From the NCBI GenBank assembly GCA_039619475.1, contig CM077116.1, forward strand, positions 298,138,464 to 298,202,463: a stretch of 64,000 bases of DNA, read 5' to 3'. The notes beneath the pieces are model-generated. The model was not told the origin of the DNA. It saw only the letters and a list, made by a program, of their open reading frames with translations, and made no database searches. Both the position numbers and the translations under genes were made by a program. Positions within the stretch are counted from its first letter, which is position 1, and every line of letters starts with the position of its first letter. Shown piece after piece: positions 47,696 to 57,664 of this stretch. The stretch is from Icerya purchasi (lineage: Eukaryota; Arthropoda; Insecta; Hemiptera; Monophlebidae).

Positions 47696-47790
47696 AGAGG
47701 CAGAGATGTAAGCAAGAGGGGTCGTGGCTCTCAGCCTCTTGCGAGACCAAAATGATCGAGTTTATATATATATATATATGTATATATATA
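47696..47790 (+). mobile_element. AT-flanked hairpin repeat, copy C, right part
   Basis: It resumes with AGAGGCAGAGATGTAAGCAAG. The hairpins are GAGGCTGAGAG-type (decayed) and GACCAAAATGATC, then GAGTTTATATATATA, as in copy A. The terminal (TA)n carries the mariner insertion. Confidence 0.8.
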
Positions 47791-47792
47791 TA

Positions 47793-47821
47793 CACCCTGT
47801 CAAGAAAGTATCGGGAATTGT
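47793..47821 (+). repeat. mariner left terminal inverted repeat
   Basis: 29 bp, beginning CACCCTGTC and ending GGGAATTGT. A perfect complement of 49082-49110. Confidence 0.95.
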
Positions 47822-47985
47822 CAATTTAAATCTCCCGGGTAATAGCTAGGCAGATAATTTTTTTTTTCCAGGTTGGTACAACTGTTTTGTATTATGATGC
47901 CTATTTTTAGCGCGATCTGTCAACCAGTGTGTTTACAGCAGCTGTTAAAATCAGTCGACCTTGAAGGTTTTGTCGAAGTTTTACA

Positions 47986-49062
47986 ATGAGTGAAAATATT
48001 GAACAACGTACTTGTGTTAAATTCTGTGTTTCGAACGAAATTTCTTGTGCCGATACACTGAAAATGTTACAGAAGGCTTTTGGTGAATCTGCTTTATCAA
48101 AAACGCTGGTTTACGAGTGGTACAGAGCGTTCAAGGATGGTCGGGAGACGGTCGAAGACATGCCTCGCTCTGGACGGCCTTCAACGAGTGTGACCGATGA
48201 TAACGTCGATAAAATCAAGGAAATCGTTGCTGAAAATTGTCATGTGAGCTTGAGAGAGATGGCTCATGGATTGGGCATGTCACACGAGAGCGTACGTACG
48301 ATTGTGCACGAAAAATTGGGTATGCAACGCGTTGCGGCTCGGCTTGTTCCGAAAGACCTGAATTTCTTTCAAAAAAAGTACCGAGAACAGGTAGCTGCAG
48401 ACATGCTGGATCGAGCCAATTTGGATCCTACCTTCTTGGAAAAGATAATTACTGGTGACGAGACATGGGTGTACGAGTACGACACGCTTACGAACCAGCA
48501 ATCGTCCGAATGGCGGCCAATTGGCGCGCCAAAGCCGAAAAAACCTCGCCAAAGCCGATCGAAAGTGAAGATCATGTTGATTGTTTTCTTCGATATTCGA
48601 GGCGTGGTACACTATGAATATGTGCCAGCCGGACAGACAGTCACCAAAGAGTTTTACTTTAGTGTTTTGAGACGTTTGAGAGAGGCTATCCGTCGTAAAC
48701 GTAACGATTTGTGGGTCGACAATTCTTGGATTCTCCATCACGATAATGCGCCGTCTCACAAAGCCATAATTGTGAATGAGTTTTTGGCCAAACACTCGGT
48801 AAATATCATCGAACAACCGCCGTATTCACCAGATTTAGCACCCTGCGACTTCTTCCTATTCTCAAAACTCAAATTTCCGCTACGGGGAATGCGCTTCGAA
48901 TCGATTGATGACATCAAGACGAATGCGACGCGAGAGCTAAAGGCCATCCCGGAAACCGCCTATCAGAAGTGCTTTGCCGAGTGGAAAAAGCGTTGGCATA
49001 TGTGCATCGCTTCGAATGGATGTTATTTTGAAGGTGACAAAATAAATTTGGATGAAAATTAA
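47986..49062 (+). CDS. mariner transposase, intact, D,D34D
   Basis: 358 residues from ATG 47986 to the stop at 49062, slightly longer than the ~345 typical of mariners. The N-terminal third is the paired helix-turn-helix DNA-binding region (KMLQKAFGESALSKTLVYEW; GRPSTSVTDDNVDKI; VSLREMAHGLGMSHESVRTI). A WVPHEL-type linker is present as LVPKDLN (~121-126). The catalytic triad is D158 (TGDETWVYEYD), D253 (HHDNAPSH) and D288 (YSPDLAPCDFFLF), with 34 residues between the last two, the mariner signature. It cuts and pastes its own element at TA sites in the nucleus. There is no stop, frameshift or missing catalytic residue, so this copy could encode active enzyme. Subfamily not assigned. Confidence 0.97.
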   Translation: MSENIEQRTCVKFCVSNEISCADTLKMLQKAFGESALSKTLVYEWYRAFKDGRETVEDMPRSGRPSTSVTDDNVDKIKEIVAENCHVSLREMAHGLGMSHESVRTIVHEKLGMQRVAARLVPKDLNFFQKKYREQVAADMLDRANLDPTFLEKIITGDETWVYEYDTLTNQQSSEWRPIGAPKPKKPRQSRSKVKIMLIVFFDIRGVVHYEYVPAGQTVTKEFYFSVLRRLREAIRRKRNDLWVDNSWILHHDNAPSHKAIIVNEFLAKHSVNIIEQPPYSPDLAPCDFFLFSKLKFPLRGMRFESIDDIKTNATRELKAIPETAYQKCFAEWKKRWHMCIASNGCYFEGDKINLDEN

Positions 49063-49081
49063 AAATTGTTCGTTTTATTTA

Positions 49082-49110
49082 ACAATTCCCGATACTTTCT
49101 TGACAGGGTG
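49082..49110 (-). repeat. mariner right terminal inverted repeat
   Basis: Begins ACAATTCCC and ends GACAGGGTG, followed by TA. Confidence 0.95.
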
Positions 49111-49112
49111 TA

Positions 49113-49472
49113 TATATATAACTCAGCCATTTTGGCCTCGCAAGGGGCTGTGCCCCTTGACCCCTCCTGCTTTCATTCCTGTCTCTTTCTCTTCTATACT
49201 TTGTATAAAATGATCAAAATTTACAACGTAATTCTTACTGGCATCAACACACACAAAAAATAACATAACCACAAAAATCCTATTCTAACATTTAACTTCC
49301 GTTATATAAAATTAAGACATTTTTTCGTTACATTTTTCGTTACATATTTCATTACATAAAATTGTGACATTTTTTAAATAACAATAACAAAAATCCTACA
49401 AAATATAACAAACGTTACATAAAATTGGGGCATTTTTTTGGGACATTTTTTGGGACATTTAGCGTTACATAA
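49113..49472 (-). mobile_element. AT-flanked hairpin repeat, copy D, first part
   Basis: Reverse orientation of copy A: after (TA)n, CTCAGCCATTTTGGCC and the perfect hairpin CAAGGGGCTGTGCCCCTTG. Then TATACTTTGTATAAAATGAT and AATTTACAACGTAATTCTTA. This copy is longer than A because the GTTACATAAAATTG.GACATTTTTT segment is tandemly multiplied (about four times, 49300-49472). It is interrupted at 49473 by the LTR retrotransposon and ends at 57036. Confidence 0.8.
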
Positions 49473-50601
49473 TGAGACGGATTCGGCAGCTGAAGCGAGT
49501 TTATTACGCTTTATACGCCTTAGATAACGCTGTCCGAGGTAGAAATTATTATTTCGATTTAATTTCATTTATATGTCGGGTTTTTCTCGGGCAGCGGAAG
49601 ACAACGGTGAATTGCGATCGGCGACGCGGTTTCGCCCGAGCTGTGTGGTAATCCCGAACGCAGCGGCTATCGGCTGTGCTCGCGGGGTAGCGAGCGTGGT
49701 CGAAAATCGCGGAGAAATAGCGTTTACCGTTGATAAGGATATAAGTACAAGTACATGTACAAGTATAGAGCGTAGAACTGCGGGAGTCGCGACCGAATTT
49801 ATAAAAATCCCGGAAAGACAGGGATAGCTGCCGTTTAAAATATATAGAAATAGTAGAATGTTCTAGAACAGTCGGTGGCGTAATATACATATTTTAATTT
49901 AAAAGGTATCGGGTAATTTCGACGATGCGTATATGTCGATCGGCAAAAGCCCCGTCAGGTACCGAGATCTATCTAGTCGCTTGCTGGGCTAATCGATAGC
50001 CAGTCGTTGTTTAATTGCTCGGCAATTAACTAGTCGCCGGTGAGTGTGTAATTACGAGTCGTTGTTTAATGGACCACCGAACAGTCATTTCCGACTGACC
50101 GATTTTCTGGTGGCCGCATTTTTGGATTATGCACATCGACACATGTTACGCCGTTTGGCAAATTTAGTCATTTCTTTTTATTAATTTTTTTGTCTAGTCG
50201 TTACATACGAATATTTGTTTTTTTGTTTCTTCCGCGTTTTGGTTAATATACAATTTTTTTCTTTTCAAGTTTTCGTCATTTGGACACGTGGTTACCCCGT
50301 GATATCTCCACCGGGAGAGATACCGCCATCGAACGGCGGATTTCGCGAGTCGTTTTTTTTGTTATATTTATTTTTTTTATGATTAAAAGCCTAAAGCTCT
50401 GCTAGGCCGAGCTTTCCGGTAATAGCAAACCGGTAATTTTTGCTATTGGCGCCCGCAATAATAGTTTTCGATATATTTTTTTTTATATTTTTTTTTTCCT
50501 GATAATATTTTAATCCATCCTCATCTGAAAATCTCCAAGAAGGAAGAAAATCGATTTATATCAACTGGCTCCCAAAACAGGGACAATATCAATTTATATC
50601 A
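49473..50601 (+). repeat. 5' LTR
   Basis: Begins TGAGACGGATTCGGC and ends TTTATATCA. Close to its 3' end (50566-50584) it holds TGGCTCCCAAAACAGGGAC, a near copy of the primer-binding site, preceded by the same TTATATCAAC context as the true boundary. Short open frames on both strands recur in both LTRs and are not genes. Confidence 0.96.
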
Positions 50602-50603
50602 AC

Positions 50604-50621
50604 TGGCGCCCGAACAGGGAC
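50604..50621 (+). promoter_or_regulatory. primer-binding site (tRNA-Lys type)
   Basis: TGGCGCCCGAACAGGGAC starts two bases after the LTR end. It is complementary to the 3' end of a tRNA-Lys, the primer used by many retroviruses and some insect LTR elements. First-strand DNA synthesis starts here. Confidence 0.92.
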
Positions 50622-50890
50622 AGTGACACCGAATAGTCAGAAGGACGTTACCTGGAAGGAGCAGAGGACGAAGGGGAAACTGCCAAGCAAACAGATAAGC
50701 GTTTACTTTTAACATCTCCCCTCGGCCTGCTTTATATTTTATAGTTTTTTTATCATTTGCATATTTTGTACGGCATTAAAGTCGGTTAAAATTTTTTCTT
50801 TCGGCATATTTTATTATTATTATATATTTTTTTCTCCTCGGTAGATAGGCCCCACAAAGTAATTCTTAGGTAGCTACCCTGTCTGAGAAA

Positions 50891-51628
50891 ATGGAGTCTG
50901 GTGAAATGTCCAGAGTACGGGTTACGAGAGGAAATTATCGGGAGGTTCATCCGATCCCCGATAATTTGAGCGAAGAGGAGATTGAGCGCGAACCTCTGGA
51001 CCGTCTCTCGGAGACTGGACCCGAGGGATATACCCCTCCTAGCCCGACACATCGAGCGTTTGAGGATCCCGGGCCATCCTTCGCACAATCGTCTTTCGAC
51101 GAATTGAAAAGATTAATGCTTAGTATATCGAACGATAATAGTAATGAACTTAAAAATCTCTCGGAAAATATGATAGTATCGATGAAAGAGGACAACAAAA
51201 AACTAGAAGAAAGAATAACCGAGGACAACAGAAAGCTAGAAGGAAGAATAACCGAGAACAACAAAAAACTAGAGGAAAGAATAACCGACAAGCTGGACAA
51301 AAGGTTTGATCTTCTAGAGGACCGATGGGAAAAAGAACTGCGAAAGAACAACATCGAACTCAAAGAAGAACTGAAGACCACCGTGGAAAACAAGGTCGCA
51401 AGAGTCGAGGAGGAAATAATAAATAAAATAAAAACTGTGGAGGATGGTATCGGGTCCTCGATAAAGCAGATGCAGGGTCGAGTGGAGGCGAATGAGGAAC
51501 CAGTCGAGCTCAGCGTGGAGTACAAGGATAGGAACGAGAGCCTGGAAGTGAGCTGTGAGGAAGAGGGGCATAATAATAATTTTAACAGTGATAATAACAA
51601 TAGGGACAATGTTGAAAAACAACTGTGA
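50891..51628 (+). CDS. gag-like coiled-coil protein of the LTR element
   Basis: 245 residues from ATG 50891, the first long frame after the primer site (~270 bp downstream). Residues ~24-60 are acidic and Pro-rich. Residues ~65-200 form a long charged coiled coil containing three 11-residue units, EDNKKLEERIT, EDNRKLEGRIT and ENNKKLEERIT (33-bp DNA repeats at ~51189-51290). The end is Glu/Asn-rich. I see no capsid major-homology-like motif and no CCHC knuckle. The position, and a leader typical of gag, argue for a structural protein reduced to its assembly segment. The coiled coil could mediate multimerisation, which is inference. The next basic frame overlaps its stop in the -1 register. Confidence 0.65.
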   Translation: MESGEMSRVRVTRGNYREVHPIPDNLSEEEIEREPLDRLSETGPEGYTPPSPTHRAFEDPGPSFAQSSFDELKRLMLSISNDNSNELKNLSENMIVSMKEDNKKLEERITEDNRKLEGRITENNKKLEERITDKLDKRFDLLEDRWEKELRKNNIELKEELKTTVENKVARVEEEIINKIKTVEDGIGSSIKQMQGRVEANEEPVELSVEYKDRNESLEVSCEEEGHNNNFNSDNNNRDNVEKQL

Positions 51629-51951
51629 CGAGTAGAGTTAGAAAGTCGAAGACTAAACATAGAACATTTCGAAAAAAGCAACTGCAGGAAAAGATAACTA
51701 AACGTTACGTTAAAATAAAGAAATTAAGATCAATAAAATTAAGGCATTCCGGTAGGGAGAAGAAGAAAAACAAAAACAAATCCAGAACAACAGAACCTAA
51801 AAACCGCCGTACCCCGATGGAGGAGGCTGGAGCCAAAGTCGATAACTTAAGACCCGTAAGGGTAGAATCAAGTAAAATAAACAATAATCCTCGTCGAAAG
51901 GGACACGGCTCCCGTTGCGGTTTCCGGTCCTGGAAGTATCGTCGGAAATAA
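51625..51951 (+). CDS. small basic open frame, unknown
   Basis: An open frame of ~108 codons, in the -1 register relative to the gag-like ORF and overlapping its stop. It lacks an ATG at its start (it would be entered by frameshift or at a GTG). The product is very rich in Lys and Arg (KSKTKHRTFRKKQLQ; SGREKKKNKNKSRTT), as in nucleic-acid-binding tails. I see no zinc finger, protease or RT motif. It may be a nucleocapsid-like extension or a chance frame. Confidence 0.3.
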   Translation: MTSRVRKSKTKHRTFRKKQLQEKITKRYVKIKKLRSIKLRHSGREKKKNKNKSRTTEPKNRRTPMEEAGAKVDNLRPVRVESSKINNNPRRKGHGSRCGFRSWKYRRK

Positions 51952-54900
51952 TCCAGAAAGCAGGAGATCAGCCGTTTTTTTCCTGGATTCGACGTAACAT
52001 CGTGGAAGAGTAAAACATAACAAAGTCAAGTCATAAACTCATTAGTACGGCAAAGAAAATTAAAACTACTTTCTAGTCATCTAAAATTTAAATTGATCAT
52101 AAAAATAAATTTAGTATAAAAATAGCCGAAGGACGAGCGTGAGTAGCCGTTGTGGAAGTGAACGGTATGATAGGTGTACAGCGTCTCGAGTTGCTTCGAT
52201 CGAGGTTGTGATGGTGTGTACCGCTTCGTTGGTTTGGTTCCGATAGCATAGGTTTTCGAAGACTCCGCGTCCCGATAGAGCAGCGTAGAAGGCATTTTTT
52301 TTATTTTTTTTTCTTCATATGGTTATTCGGATATTCCCGTAGTTTCGGTTATTTATCTAGTCATCCGATAGGCCCAAATTAGGTCTAGTCACGCCATTTT
52401 TTTATTGATTTCCCGCAGTTTGCGTATTTATTGTCATTTTTCTAGTCATTTTGTCGTTTATAAAAAATAGTTTTGGATGAGTTTGTGTTGGTTTTCGCGG
52501 TGGAATTAAGATCTTTGAGACGTTGTTTTGATTGTTTATTTATTTGAAATTTTTCTTTATCTTTTGTTTTGTGTTGTTGACCTCTAAAAATTTTTTTTAT
52601 TTATCTGGCTTGTTTTTTTGTTGTCGTTTGCCGACCTGGGCATCGTTTCCAGGTAAGGGTTTTGGAGATTTGTGTCGCGCGCTAGCGAGTTTGCTGCCGA
52701 GTGCCGAGATAGGGTTTGTTTATGTTTACATTTGGACGACCAAAGGCATCGCGCATTCGATTCACCTGAGTGAGCTCGATTTGTTCCTATTGCGACCTGT
52801 AATGTGCGCTCATCTCCCCGCTTACTAAATTTAAACGTTTTTTGAAATCTAATATTTATCATAAAATTTATTTTTTTTATCTGGGCATTAGCGCTTCGGA
52901 TTACGGTTTTGCGGATTTTTCCCGTTTAAGAAAAACTTGTTTCTTTCCTCGTCCTAAGATCTTTGAGACTTCATCTTCGTACACGTAACTCTGGAACCCA
53001 GCTCTGGCGCGTATGTGAGGCGTGGGTGAGTGTATATAAATATTTAATTGCGGAACTGTATAAAAAATATTATCGGCGTTATAAGTACTTGTTAATTTGT
53101 TTTTGATGTATCCATTCGGCGACTAGGTAACGATCATTCACTGTGTGGCGACTGTGACACGGGACAGTTGGCCGAGAACCACAGGTTTGGATCATATATA
53201 TATATATTTTTCGTAATATTTTTTTTTGTGTCGTTGTAGAAATTATGTAAAATTATTTTGTATTGGTGATTTATTTTTTTTTTACGTGTATTTTTTATGT
53301 AGCCTGGTTATTGTGCAATAGCGGCACAGGGCATTCAATTTGTTTTGTTTGGTCTGGTTAGCGACACTGTTAGATGTTTTATATATTTTGTTTAGTATTA
53401 GGCCCGGTAAGATGCGCGGCATCAATGTATATGTCTTTCCTTTTATTTTTTTTTATATTTTTTTGTATAGTTTTCCTAATCTCGCGGATTTTCGCGGATG
53501 TTTGGCTCCGAATATAAATTACGTGCTTTTCCTAATTCAATTTGTTTCCTTTTCTTTTCGACCACTGGAGTTGGAAATTCTCGTTCGTTGTCTACGTGTA
53601 TCGGCACGGGGCGGGAAATATTCAAATTTTCTTTTTATACTAAATTGTTTCTTGTTTCCCGATCACACCTCCGTTATTGTGCTTTCCTATTAATTTCCCA
53701 AAACACTCCTTAAGTATATTCTCCTCTCGTTTTTGTATTTATTTTCTCCTGTTCCTAAAAGATCTCATTTTTTTTCTTTCCCCTTTCTTTGTTATTATCC
53801 TTTTGACGGATCGGTAGGGAGTTATCGTAGGGACATTAGCTTTGTGGGTGCTGTGAAAGCAGACACGGCCATATAGTTGGTCAGGATGTGTGCTTGGTAC
53901 TCCGGCTGGGTTGGCAGGTTCATTATTAAACATACAAATGTTTTTTTTGGTCCGAGCAATTGGCGTTGTGGGTGGCAGACAATGCACACGGCCATAATAG
54001 CCAATGGAAGTCTCGGGGACGCCACGAACAATTTTGGATCGGTCGGATTAATAATGGCAACCGATCATAGTAGGCGCGTGGGTCAATTGACACCCGATTC
54101 CGGCACAGACCGTTGAACGCGACCGAAGTGCACATTGAGGCTACTCAAGCCGTTTAGGTGCTTATATCCCGGAGTACCAAATAGAAAAATATGGTAGAGA
54201 AACGATCGGAACTACGATCCGCAATTTTGTTTTCTTTTTCTCGCTCCCCTTCTTTAACAACGTTATTTTCCCGCAATGCGGATGAACATTTTAAATTTAC
54301 ACATATACGTTTTTCTCTCGCTTCCGCTGGATAGCAGTCCTTATCCCAGCCCCGGAGCCGATGGATATTTGTGTCCGTGGTTACGGAAGATAGCGTTCGG
54401 TAGACACGCGGAGATCCGTTCTCTCGGTGGTAGGATATATTTTTTTTTCTTTTTCCTATTGAACATTTTGTTCCTATATCTCTTCTCAAATTTGATCCGG
54501 AGTCAGGCGTGCGATGGCGTTCCGCGAGCCCCTTTAGATTTTTTTTACGTGTTTATGTATTTTTTTTTACGTTCTTTCCTCTGTGAGAATGGAAATCTTA
54601 TATTGTCTCGTTACCACTGGGACAAGTTTTGAGAGTGTGATTGCGCGACCTCGGTCGTAATTTACATGTCGTTTACGGTATCCGAGGTCGGAGTGCATTT
54701 GAGTTTTTTTCTTTTTGTGCATGAACACCAGGTTTTTATTGTATATTCCCATCAATTAAATTTTCTACTATCGCGAGTTACGGCGTCCAGGGTCTTTCCT
54801 AGGTTTTGGGTAAGATGTTCCTGCTTCTCCATCTTAAATTTCCTATTCAAGTGGGTGGCATACGCCCTTGGAAGGTATGCAAGGTGGTTTCATCGCCTTC

Positions 54901-55829
54901 GGAAGGATGAAAGCTGGTTCCGACCAGTTTTTCATGATGGTTTTCGTTCGGCATTTTTTCCTAAATTTTCTATTCGGTATTCCAATTTCGTTTTCCAATC
55001 CTTTCTAGTTTTCCTCATGAGTGTGCGGGTTCGGCCACATCTCCGCTTTCTGTGGTGCCCATTTTTGCCGAGGCCACACGTGCCAGGGCCCATGTTTTGG
55101 TTTTAGTGCGCCTGGGCGTGTTGGTGCTCTTGTTTTGGGTTTTCGTGCGTGCGCACAAACCTTCCGTTGCGGGGCCACAATTTTCCTGGATGTGGAGGAC
55201 AAGTACACTTTTTCGTCCCTTTCTCTTTTTCCTCTGTAAAATCGCTTTTCCTAATGTGCGCCGTCGGAAAAATGATTGTCTAGTGCATAGTATTATTTTT
55301 TTTTCGTGTTTATTTTTTTTGATTCAAAGGTTTTTTAGTCCCTGTGTTGGCATTTGGGCCTATGGTAGGGGTGTCCATTCCGAAATGTTTCTGCTTTCAT
55401 AGTCTCTGACGGGTGCCCATATTTGTTGTTTCGCGGGTATCCGTTGCGCTTTGCATTTTTTTTCTTTGTCGGGTTGTATCCCGCGGTTTTTCGGAATGGA
55501 CATCAACGATGTTTTGCACTTAGATATTCTTGATTTACTTTGGATTCGGTATTTACCGCCTTTCGGCCGGCTAAATTTCGTTGATGATTTTTTTGATCCA
55601 TTGTTCTGAGCCTTGAGCTCGTGAAGCTTAAATTTTGGACATGACCTGGTGTTGTCCCAGTGGTGTGTTTTGCGTGTGGCGTACGTGCGTCATCTTAAGG
55701 TGCAATGTGAGGCGTACGTGTGCGGGATAGACGGCGGAGATATGTTCAGGACTCCGTAGTTCAGCAACGGTTAGTCCGAATCCTCTCGTATTTGTGCACC
55801 TGAATTCTGATCCAAAACTTCCGTTTTGG
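51952..55829 (+). other. large internal region of LTR element without recognisable coding
   Basis: About 3.9 kb of T-rich sequence. The open frames are short, overlap on both strands and lack RT (YxDD), integrase (HHCC, DDE) or protease (DT/SG) motifs. AAGATCTTTGAGAC occurs twice (52509 and 52958 areas). Low TG/TTTT-rich complexity suggests a conserved non-coding RNA region or fast decay; the near-identical LTRs argue against simple decay of pol in place. Confidence 0.7.
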
Positions 55830-55831
55830 AT

Positions 55832-55850
55832 GAAAATAAGGGTGGGGCAG
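55832..55850 (+). promoter_or_regulatory. polypurine tract
   Basis: GAAAATAAGGGTGGGGCAG, purine-rich except for two Ts and one C, sits directly before the 3' LTR. It primes plus-strand synthesis. Confidence 0.8.
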
Positions 55851-56979
55851 TGAGACGGATTCGGCAGCTGAAGCGAGTTTATTACGCTTTATACGCCTTA
55901 GATAACGCTGTCCGAGGTAGAAATTATTATTTCGATTTAATTTCATTTATATGTCGGGTTTTTCTCGGGCAGCGGAAGACAACGGTGAATTGCGATCGGC
56001 GACGCGGTTTCGGCCGAGCTGTGTGGTAATCCCGAACGCAGCGGCTATCGGCTGTGCTCGCGGGGTAGCGAGCGTGGTCGAAAATCGCGGAGAAATAGCG
56101 TTTACCGTTGATAAGGATATAAGTACAAGTACATGTACAAGTATAGAGCGTAGAACTGCGGGAGTCGCGACCGAATTTATAAAAATCCCGGAAAGACAGG
56201 GATAGCTGCCGTTTAAAATATATAGAAATAGTAGAATGTTCTAGAACAGTCGGTGGCGTAATATACATATTTTAATTTAAAAGGTATCGGGTAATTTCGA
56301 CGATGCGTATATGTCGATCGGCAAAAGCCCCGTCAGGTACCGAGATCTATCTAGTCGCTTGCTGGGCTAATCGATAGCCAGTCGTTGTTTAATTGCTCGG
56401 CAATTAACTAGTCGCCGGTGAGTGTGTAATTACGAGTCGTTGTTTAATGGACCACCGAACAGTCGTTTCCGACTGACCGATTTTCTGGTGGCCGCATTTT
56501 TGGATTATGCACATCGACACATGTTACGCCGTTTGGCAAATTTAGTCATTTCTTTTTATTAATTTTTTTGTCTAGTCGTTACATACGAATATTTGTTTTT
56601 TTGTTTCTTCCGCGTTTTGGTTAATATACAATTTTTTTCTTTTCAAGTTTTCGTCATTTGGACACGTGGTTACCCCGTGATATCTCCACCGGGAGAGATA
56701 CCGCCATCGAACGGCGGATTTCGCGAGTCGTTTTTTTTGTTATATTTATTTTTTTTATGATTAAAAGCCTAAAGCTCTGCTAGGCCGAGCTTTCCGGTAA
56801 TAGCAAACCGGTAATTTTTGCTATTGGCGCCCGCAATAATAGTTTTCGATATATTTTTTTTTATATTTTTTTTTTCCTGATAATATTTTAATCCATCCTC
56901 ATCTGAAAATCTCCAAGAAGGAAGAAAATCGATTTATATCAACTGGCTCCCAAAACAGGGACAATATCAATTTATATCA
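55851..56979 (+). repeat. 3' LTR
   Basis: Same length as the 5' LTR with two substitutions seen by eye. It also carries the fossil primer-like sequence near its end and is followed by ATAA. Confidence 0.96.
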
Positions 56980-56983
56980 ATAA

Positions 56984-57040
56984 AATTGGGACATTTTTTC
57001 AAATGGGGGGTAGCCTAAGAATTACGTTGTAATTAATATA
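56984..57040 (-). mobile_element. AT-flanked hairpin repeat, copy D, terminal part
   Basis: AATTGGGACATTTTTTC, GGGGGGTAGCCTAAGAATTA and CGTTGTAATTAATATATA are the reverse complement of the left end of copy A. They join to 49472 once the LTR element and one ATAA are removed. Confidence 0.85.
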
Positions 57041-57664
57041 TAAATACATAAATATATTAAAAAGAAATAACTCATTAATGACGAAAAATTAGTCATGCAA
57101 GGGATTTTATGGTTATAATAAATAAAGAAGGAATAGCGAATGCGGTCGGAAAAAAAAATTCTGGGTTCTATTAAAACACCGATGCGGCGATAGTTCGAAA
57201 TATGGAAAAGGAGCGACTCGTGAATTGTAAATAAGATTTGGAAAGCGTAGAATTGGAAAACATTTTCCCCGTACTAAACTTCAAAACGAAAGCGATGAGA
57301 AAACGCGTTCACACACACATATTCATTAAAGCAGTAACTATTGCCTGGCAAATATCCTCTCTTCTTCTCATTTTCCTTCACTGTTTTTTCTTTTGTTTAT
57401 GACGCTTTTATAAAGCTTATCACAATTCTTGCTTTTCTTTTTTTCTTTTTTTTTTTTGGCGATAGGGGGTAGAGAGCTTTGTACTTTTCTCTTTCTGAAA
57501 ATGTTGCTTGTTTCATGGAACACTCATAAAAACAGAAACAATTCGCTTGGTAAGATCTTCGAAAGTAACTTTTCTCATCTCCGTTTCTTTTTTAGGTACA
57601 TTTTTTTCGAAACACCATAATTCTTTTAAAGAAAATTTCGATCAAATAAAGCAGAATACATTAA
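57041..57664. other. unassigned DNA
   Basis: No supported feature. It precedes the truncation point of the Jockey LINE. Confidence 0.35.

Larger units (their letters stand above)
47793..49110 (+). mobile_element. complete mariner-family transposon
   Basis: A 1318-bp element with terminal inverted repeats of at least 29 bp, perfectly matched, starting CACCCTGTCAAGAAAG. TA dinucleotides flank both ends, as expected for Tc1/mariner, although the surrounding (TA)n makes the duplication impossible to prove. A single uninterrupted transposase gene lies inside with short leaders of ~193 and ~48 bp. Size, TIRs and intact ORF are all those of an autonomous mariner. It sits in the (TA)n between two inverted hairpin repeats. 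Confidence 0.95.
49473..56979 (+). mobile_element. LTR retrotransposon without pol (non-autonomous)
   Basis: A 7.5-kb element: two 1129-bp LTRs (49473-50601 and 55851-56979) starting TG and ending CA, a primer-binding site, a small gag-like ORF, ~3.9 kb of apparently non-coding DNA, and a polypurine tract. By eye the LTRs differ at only two positions (C/G near 49633, A/G near 50087), so the insertion is recent. ATAA at 49469-49472 and 56980-56983 is the target duplication. No protease, RT, RNase H or integrase motif is found on either strand. Mobilisation must have used enzymes from a relative, as in LARD-type elements. A 4-bp duplication fits Gypsy/Ty3-type or retrovirus-like integrases. Confidence 0.9.

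Noticed and set aside
48280..48816. 178-codon antisense frame in the mariner
   Set aside because: Shadow of the transposase gene.
49549..49890. Overlapping open frames on both strands inside the LTR, repeated at 55.9-56.3 kb
   Set aside because: They are conserved only because the two LTRs are nearly identical; no domain, and both strands are open by composition.
53739..55402. Several 60-146-codon frames in the LTR-element interior, possible pol or env
   Set aside because: No catalytic or structural motif, mutually overlapping on both strands, no consistent codon use.
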